Shown here: piece by piece, positions 30,077 to 35,000 of the stretch
Layout: each line of letters starts with the position of its first letter
How positions within the stretch are numbered: the stretch's first letter is position 1
DNA from: Symbiodinium natans
Lineage: Eukaryota; Sar; Dinophyceae; Suessiales; Symbiodiniaceae
Length of the DNA stretch: 35,000 bases
Direction: 5' to 3'
Assembly: GCA_905221605.1 (NCBI GenBank)
Contig: CAJNDS010000884.1
Coordinates: forward strand, 7,501 to 42,500
Position numbers and translations under genes: made by a program
The notes under the pieces: generated by a model
The model's database searches: none
What the model saw: the letters and a program-made list of their open reading frames with translations, nothing else
What the model was told of the DNA's origin: nothing

Positions 30077-30708
30077 CTAAGCACGCGGCTCTTTGCTTGC
30101 AGCACACGGGTGACGCAGCTCGTGACTTGCACCAGCTATACGCACAACCAGGCCTTCAAGCTCCTTTTGTTCCTGTGGCACACGTGCCCAACCCAACCGC
30201 GAACACCAACACCCCGAGTTAACAGGCGCGCGGCGTTCACACGTTTGCCCACGCACGCACAAGTGAAACTTGGCTACAGTTTGGAGGCCGCAGGCAAAAG
30301 ACGGGGCTTTGCCTATACTTCCGATTGTATTTGGAGACCTCAGAGGTGTCATTAATGTTGAGATTACTAAGATGATAAGAGAATCTTCCTGAGCTCAAGT
30401 CTCAAAACTCAGAAAAGTGGCATGCAACACAACACCCGAATCTCCATGCCAACAAAACGACGGCATCTCCCGAGCGAGCATAATGCTTCCGTTCGCCCTT
30501 GCGGAACAAGTTCCACTACAATCAACCTCTCTGAGCACCTCCGGGTGCTGCTTCACAACAGCGTCGAAGGCTTCCTACGGAACATGCTCTCCGACCATGC
30601 ATCACAGTTGCAACTATTTCAACATTTACGCACCTCCATCAAATTTGCACTGACCAGCTGCCAAGGCGACGCCAACGTCAAGATGCTCAAAAGCAGCACG
30701 TGCACCAT
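30077..30708 (-). CDS. Three-exon gene for a small secreted protein of unknown function
   Basis: Exon 1 is 30708-30634 and encodes the signal peptide MVHVLLLSILTLASPW..., ending GGAG|GTGCGT. Intron 1 is 59 nt and ends CATGTTCCGTAG. Exon 2 is 30574-30436 and begins EAFDAVVKQHPEVL. Intron 2 is 69 nt, with a strong pyrimidine tract (GATTCTCTTATCATCTTAG). Exon 3 is 30366-30077 and ends HPCAASKEPRA. Exon lengths 75+139+290 sum to 504 nt, and phases 0 and 1 agree, giving 167 aa. The mature part holds eight cysteines but fits no domain I recognise. A plus-strand frame at 30422-30736 overlaps it and is judged a shadow. No transcript evidence is available. Confidence 0.58.
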
Positions 30709-30969
30709 TGCGCTGTTGCGCTGCACTTGTCACTGACGTGACGCACAAGCGCGCCCTGACCGTCGTGAAGACAGCAAGAACTCCAAACCCTCCACGGCCA
30801 GCAGTCAAGGACGGTTTGGGTCACATCTTCCCAAATATAACACGCGCACGCATACCCCTCGCAGCTTCACTGGTCTGCACAAGTGCTACGCTGCTAAGTC
30901 GCATATGGTACATGTACCAAAAACACTGCACGCACATGTGAGATCATGTGAGTCGGGCACGCTGCCAAG

Positions 30970-31285
30970 CCCAGCCCAAGCCGAAACACCTCTCAATCTA
31001 GCGCAGCAACAACAACCTATAAGCAAACACAGCGCACGATTCTTTTTCGCTGGGACTGCACTGCAAGTGCAGAAACACACACCGCACCACAAGAGGGGGA
31101 CGGCAGTCCATTTTCTCCGGGCGGGCGGACGGGAACTTCAATGACGATATCAGCACACTCTGACAGCGACCAACACTTCAATCACCGCTGCCACAAAACT
31201 GTCAACCATGTATACAAAGGCACACAAGACATCTGACACAAGATAGAGAGGGTTTATGTCACAGTCTGGGGCTCGAGCAGAAGAC
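30970..31285. repeat. Dispersed repeat family D, copy 1
   Basis: Aligns with 32566-32815. Shared blocks are CCTCTCAATCT, GCTGGGACTG, GGACGGCAGTCCA, CTCCG, and GATAGAGAGGGTTTATGTCA. It lies between the stop of the eleven-exon gene and the start of the three-exon gene. Confidence 0.75.
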
Positions 31286-31465
31286 TAGCAGGACTCAACG
31301 AACAGTAACGAACCTGCAAGACGACTCACGCGCTTTGCTGCGCTCCACGCAATGCAGCATAGCACAACGTGAGCGATCGCACTCAGCAGGATTTCGATAC
31401 CAGCATTTTCTTGGTGACACACAGCAGTGCTTGGCGCTCCAACGCATAGGCCACAAGCCTAGACC

Positions 31466-33720
31466 CTAGACTGGAGAGATGGGGCCATTTGCAAAGCTCT
31501 TGTCGGCACTTGACTCAAGGTCTGGCATGGAATCTGCAGGCGCCACAAACTGGCCTTGCTCCTTCACGTTGTACAGCGGGGCATGTTGCGGCCGCTGCCG
31601 CGTTGGCTTGCAAAAGCAAACCTGCACATGACAACACAACTTTTCGAAATCTCGAACTCAGCTGCCGCACCAACCTGGCAAACTCGCTCGAAATCTGCTT
31701 TCTCTTCCGCCGTGAAACTTGAAATGTACGCGACATGTTGGCAGGGCCCCTGGCACAGCGTAACACCAGTCTGCACGTTTCTCCCTGCACTTTCAACTTT
31801 CCTTCCCTCTCACCCATCCTAACAAGCCAAGACTAAACAACGTGCAGGCGCGCCGACATTGTTTTGCAAGATGCAGGGACAAGCCATCTAGCAGATCTCT
31901 GCCAACAGGCTACCCTTCTCCCTTCCTAAGCTGCTCTGCAGCCCAGGGCGGGCGGGCGGGAAAGGCAGAACACGAGACTGTATCTGCCAACAACCGTGGC
32001 GCAGCCGAACCTATGCACACCCCTTTGACAGCCAGCTGCACCAACTCGCACACGGGCATGTTCGGTGGGAGAGAGGGATGGTGTTCCTGCCTACCCCAAC
32101 CAACCGCAAACACCAGTACCACACAAAGCAGCGGCACTTGGCAATCTTCAAATCTATTGGCGCTCTCACACATCAAACGCAGCTACAGAGGCAAACACAC
32201 ACACACACACACAATACTCAAGCCAACAGCCAATCTCGACACGCAGCCAAGGAATTTAGCGTACGCGTTTCAAGTGACCATGCAATAGAGTCATATCAAA
32301 GCCAACGCCTCAAGCAGCCAGCGCCACAGCCGTCAATCACACTCATCACACATCCCAAGCAGCACTGACGCAGCACAAGTGGAAGCTCAAGACACAACAC
32401 TGTGCACATGGTCGGTGTTGTGGCGACACGCATGAATGAATGAGGCGCGCGCGAAAGGCGCATAGAACTCTAGCAGATTCTGATGACGGCTAGCGCTGAT
32501 CAACTTCAGTGACTGAAGCATGGAGAACTGTGAGAACTCTAGCGAGCTGCTCCTCACTCGGCAACTCAAAACGACCTCTCAATCTGTGCGCAGCGCAACC
32601 TACTCAAACCCTGCAAATGCACTACGCGCAATGCAACGGACTTGTTGCTGGGACTGTACTGCTCGTGCGCATGAACACAGCACCAACACCACACAGAGGA
32701 GGACGGCAGTCCACTTCCTCCGAGCGGGGAGCTGTGCAACCGTCAAGCACGCACATAAACTGTTAATTCCGCAAAGTGCGATAGAGAGGGTTTATGTCAC
32801 AGTTTGGGGCCAGTGTTGGCTCCTTCTCCTCAGTCCCGTGACATATATGAGAAACCCCGGAGAAGGGTAAAATTTTAAACTCCAACAGCGCGCGTTCCAA
32901 GTCTTCTAGAAGTTCCACGATTGTTTGAATTTGCGCCATTAAGTACGGCACTGCGCCTGGTAGTCAAACGCACGGCAAGCTGTTTCCCCATCCACATGAA
33001 ATCCCTGGCAGCACATCAGCAGATATCAGCAGCAGCTGCCTCAGACACCTGCTGTGATGTTTAAGGCGGCGGTCACCAAAGGACAAGGCTGCCCGAAATC
33101 CTTCACACACCCACCACAAGGAGCTGCAGACGCCTGCGCACGCAAGCATCGGGAAACTCTTCTCTAACAACAGGTGCAGCAGGCACTTCCCGCGGCGCCT
33201 CCGCCTGCAGCTGCCCCTCTCGAATCACGTCGGACTGCAGGTCTGATAGTTGGTGCACTCGTTGGTCCTTGAGAAGGTCAAGCTCCTCTTCAAAGGCCGG
33301 GAGCTCTCTCGATTGCCTTTTGTAAATCGCCCCTTGCAAGACCAATCTGCGCTGAAACGCTGGCAAAATCAAGTTTGGACAAAGTAACATGTGAATGACA
33401 AGCAAGTCACTAATCGCAGGATCAGATAAGATCTGCCTGCAGCTTCAGCGTTGGTTGCCTGACAGCACAACACGCGGGAAACCACATTCATCTCAACCAT
33501 GCAGCGCAACTTTGAATCAGAACACCAGCTCTTCAACATCATCCATACTGAAAAGCAGCATAGATGACCAAAGATCAAAAACTGGACCCAGCAGATTTGC
33601 ACATCGCGCAAGAAGGCACCTGGGTTGCTTCTGCTCGAGCTTGCTCACAGCCAGCCCTCGGACGAGAGGTGCAAATGCGATCGCAGAAAGAAAGCACCAT
33701 GGAGCAAAGTGGGCCGCCAT
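31466..33720 (-). CDS. Eleven-exon gene, secreted Cys-rich protein with a CPW-WPC-like C-terminal module
   Basis: Exons by hand: 33720-33620 (signal peptide MAAHFAPWCFLSAIAFAPLV), 33547-33526, 33458-33411, 33351-33172 (charged helical region, coiled-coil-like), 33133-33049 (CGGCVKDFGQPCP), 32956-32856 (amphipathic helix IVELLEDLERALLEF), 32512-32408, 32182-32120, 32086-32021, 31749-31675 and 31621-31466 (tail ending NGPISPV). The sum is 1002 nt, 333 aa, and every phase agrees. Introns are 33-92 nt except three of 343, 225 and 271 nt. Residues ~247-285 fit the second half of a CPW-WPC domain: a Cys, then GGPC, FTAEEKADFERVC and a final Cys pair. However, the WPC tryptophan is not conserved (QVCFC). 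CPW-WPC proteins are known as apicomplexan surface proteins. Exons 1-6, 10 and 11 are the best supported; the joins around exons 7-9 are tentative. Confidence 0.55.
31855..31975. repeat. Dispersed repeat family E, copy 1 (inside an intron)
   Basis: Aligns with 33840-33950. Shared blocks are TGTTTTGCAAGA(T/C)GCAGGG, TCTGCC, and AGGCTACC. It carries GGGCGGGCGGGAAAGGCA and lies within the 271-nt intron of the eleven-exon gene. Confidence 0.7.
32195..32212. repeat. (AC)n microsatellite
   Basis: Short AC run. On the gene strand it reads (GT)n and forms part of the tract in front of the GCCTCTGTAG acceptor of exon 8. Confidence 0.8.
32566..32815. repeat. Dispersed repeat family D, copy 2 (inside an intron)
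   Basis: Lies wholly in the 343-nt intron (32855-32513) of the eleven-exon gene, which explains why that intron is much longer than its neighbours. Confidence 0.7.
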
Positions 33721-33839
33721 GACTTTTCAACGAAGCGAGATCTCCACTGCAACACAAACACGAAAACTCAACCTGGCCACCATGACGCTCTGCTACACGC
33801 CTTGCATCTCATCAAGCCAACCAAGACCAGCGGGCTGGC

Positions 33840-33950
33840 GACTATGTTTTGCAAGACGCAGGGCCAACCACCCACGCAAAACTCTGCCCGTAGGCTACCT
33901 TTGTCCCCTCCCTAGCGCGCAGACCAGGGCGAAAGGCAAAACATGAAGCT
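33840..33950. repeat. Dispersed repeat family E, copy 2
   Basis: Matches 31855-31975. It lies 120 bp upstream of the start codon of the eleven-exon gene, so it may overlap its promoter. Confidence 0.7.
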
Positions 33951-34223
33951 CGGTGTTCCAAGCCCTGGCTACTCCCACCATCACTCACTAGCAAGCTCAC
34001 AGGCACGCTCATTCACTTTTGGCAGCGTGGTCAAAATGCCACTGTACCTTGCATCCGCTGACATTCCACCGCAGTCACTTTTCAGCACAGGCACATCACT
34101 CACTGCAAGGGCCTAGCAGGGCCTAGCAGCTCCAGGCAGCACAATCGCACTTCAAGAAAGGAGGGCAAAAGAAAGGAGGGCGGGAACACACACACACACA
34201 CACACACACAGTCTCTAGAGTTG
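33951..34223. other. Intergenic DNA with a (CA)n microsatellite
   Basis: No gene was recognised. A duplicated GGGCCTAGCAG lies near 34110, GGAGGGCGGGAACAC near 34165, and an AC repeat at 34185-34210. Confidence 0.5.
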
Positions 34224-34400
34224 TATTCACACAAAAGTCCCACCCGCCAGCCCTCACGACGACACCCTGCGCATCATTTTCCTGGGATGCGCAAATTGAG
34301 CAGTTCAGCTGACTTCAGCCATCCTAGCATGGAACTACCAAATTCCCTGGAGGCGCATGGGGCGGCGGTGGGCAAGTCTAAAGCACAACCTAGCAAGAAC
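34224..34400. repeat. Diverged relative of dispersed family B
   Basis: Shares CCCACCCGCCAGCCCTCAC, GGGATGCGCA, CTAGCATGGAAC, and GGAGGCGCATGGGGCGGCGG with 9728-10067 in the same order. It lacks the flanking parts and is more diverged. Confidence 0.65.
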
Positions 34401-34486
34401 AGACCTCTACCCTTTGCAGACCCTTCGAGCTGCAAAGGCTTCGACACTGCGAGATCTTCCCTGTACTGAGACAAACCATCAAGCCC

Positions 34487-34740
34487 ACCCTGCCCGCCGA
34501 GACACTTTTACCTGTTTTGCAGAAAGGTGGACGAACGTCTAGATCACACAATCACTCTAGACAAACCAGTACGACAACCCAGGGAGGCGCACGCGTCCCC
34601 CTCGACAACCGGACACACTGGCCAGGTCAAGTCGCACTAGAACCCCCCCTGCCCTATTTTCGAGGGTTGTGGAGGGTGGGAAAGTCGAAAATGGGCTGCG
34701 GTCGCACTACAGTACGACACCACACTAGCCCAACCACAAC
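34487..34740. repeat. Dispersed repeat family C, copy 2
   Basis: See 29626-29870. It follows directly after the family-B relative, just as copy 1 follows a family-A copy. This suggests A/B and C are parts of one longer composite element. Confidence 0.7.
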
Positions 34741-34949
34741 TTGGAACAAATCTCACAAAGCAACCCTACACTTTTGCCCCCACGACACACTGGCCCTGAG
34801 AGCACGGTTGCTGCAGCATGACACTCAGCGTCAACGCAGGACCACGCAACACTCAACTGGACGCGTCGTCAGCACGCTCAGATCTCACTTGGATGCACGC
34901 ACGCGTGCACCTCGCAAACTGTGTTCAAGGCAACAACGAGACGCTTACC

Positions 34950-34999
34950 GTGCTTCGCTTCGCTACGCACTAACCAGCGTGCTTCGCTTCGCTACGCAC
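34950..34999. repeat. Tandem pair of GTGCTTCGCTTCGCTACGCAC
   Basis: Two perfect 21-nt copies, 29 bp apart, bounded by GTGC/GCAC. The same module with CTCC for CTAC occurs at 10038-10058 and 27665-27685, near the right end of both family-B copies. A looser form occurs near 31329. Confidence 0.85.
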
Positions 35000-35000
35000 T

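Noticed and set aside
30422-30736. A 104-codon plus-strand ORF with helix-like composition
   Set aside because: The opposite strand offers a signal peptide, two good introns and matching phases over the same DNA.
34950-34999. tRNA or small structured RNA gene
   Set aside because: The GTGC..GCAC module has only short stems and no cloverleaf or A/B box pattern that I could trace.

Overview
This is eukaryotic nuclear DNA, GC-rich and repeat-laden. Spliceosomal GT..AG introns, N-terminal signal peptides, long microsatellites and dispersed repeats rule out a bacterial or viral source. The protein families are ricin-type beta-trefoil plus discoidin/F5-8C lectins, SRCR pairs, and one secreted protein whose C-terminus resembles half of a CPW-WPC domain. 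Together they point to an alveolate protist, apicomplexan-related or similar. The organism is inferred, not proven. No rRNA, tRNA, CRISPR or plasmid-type feature was seen.

About 4.1-25.9 kb is a head-to-tail array on the minus strand of eight ~2.63-3.05 kb units. I read each unit as a two-gene cassette. Gene A is an intronless secreted lectin of ~401-404 aa (signal peptide, Ala tract, ricin-like trefoil, F5/8C-discoidin domain, helical tail). Gene B is a secreted protein of ~266 aa with two SRCR domains; its signal peptide sits in a separate 51-nt exon before a ~61-nt intron. Gene spacers are only ~240-320 bp. A partial ninth gene B lies at the left edge (1-418), and a decayed gene A lies at 1722-2470. 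A truncated gene B tail lies outside the array at 26586-26800. Unit 3 is damaged: gene A carries two 1-bp deletions, and a discrete 340-bp dispersed element has replaced the stop codon of gene B. The units are near-identical mosaics, as expected from unequal crossover and gene conversion.

The left flank (0.42-4.1 kb) holds G-rich minisatellites, a 357-bp duplicated block, two large GAGAAA-type microsatellites and one copy of a dispersed repeat.

The right flank (25.9-35 kb) looks gene-poor in simple ORF terms, but short-intron genes can be built by hand. One is an eleven-exon minus-strand gene (33720 to 31466, 333 codons, signal peptide, Cys-rich CPW-WPC-like C-terminus). Another is a three-exon minus-strand gene (30708 to 30077, 167 codons, signal peptide). 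Three weaker exon clusters lie nearby. Paired dispersed repeats (families A-E) sit between and inside these genes. Most share a GGCGGGAAA..TCGAA-like motif.

In functional terms the window reads as a locus for secreted or surface proteins: an amplified glycan-binding lectin plus an SRCR partner, beside other small secreted proteins. The joint role of A and B as an adhesive or extracellular complex is inference from domains and co-amplification.
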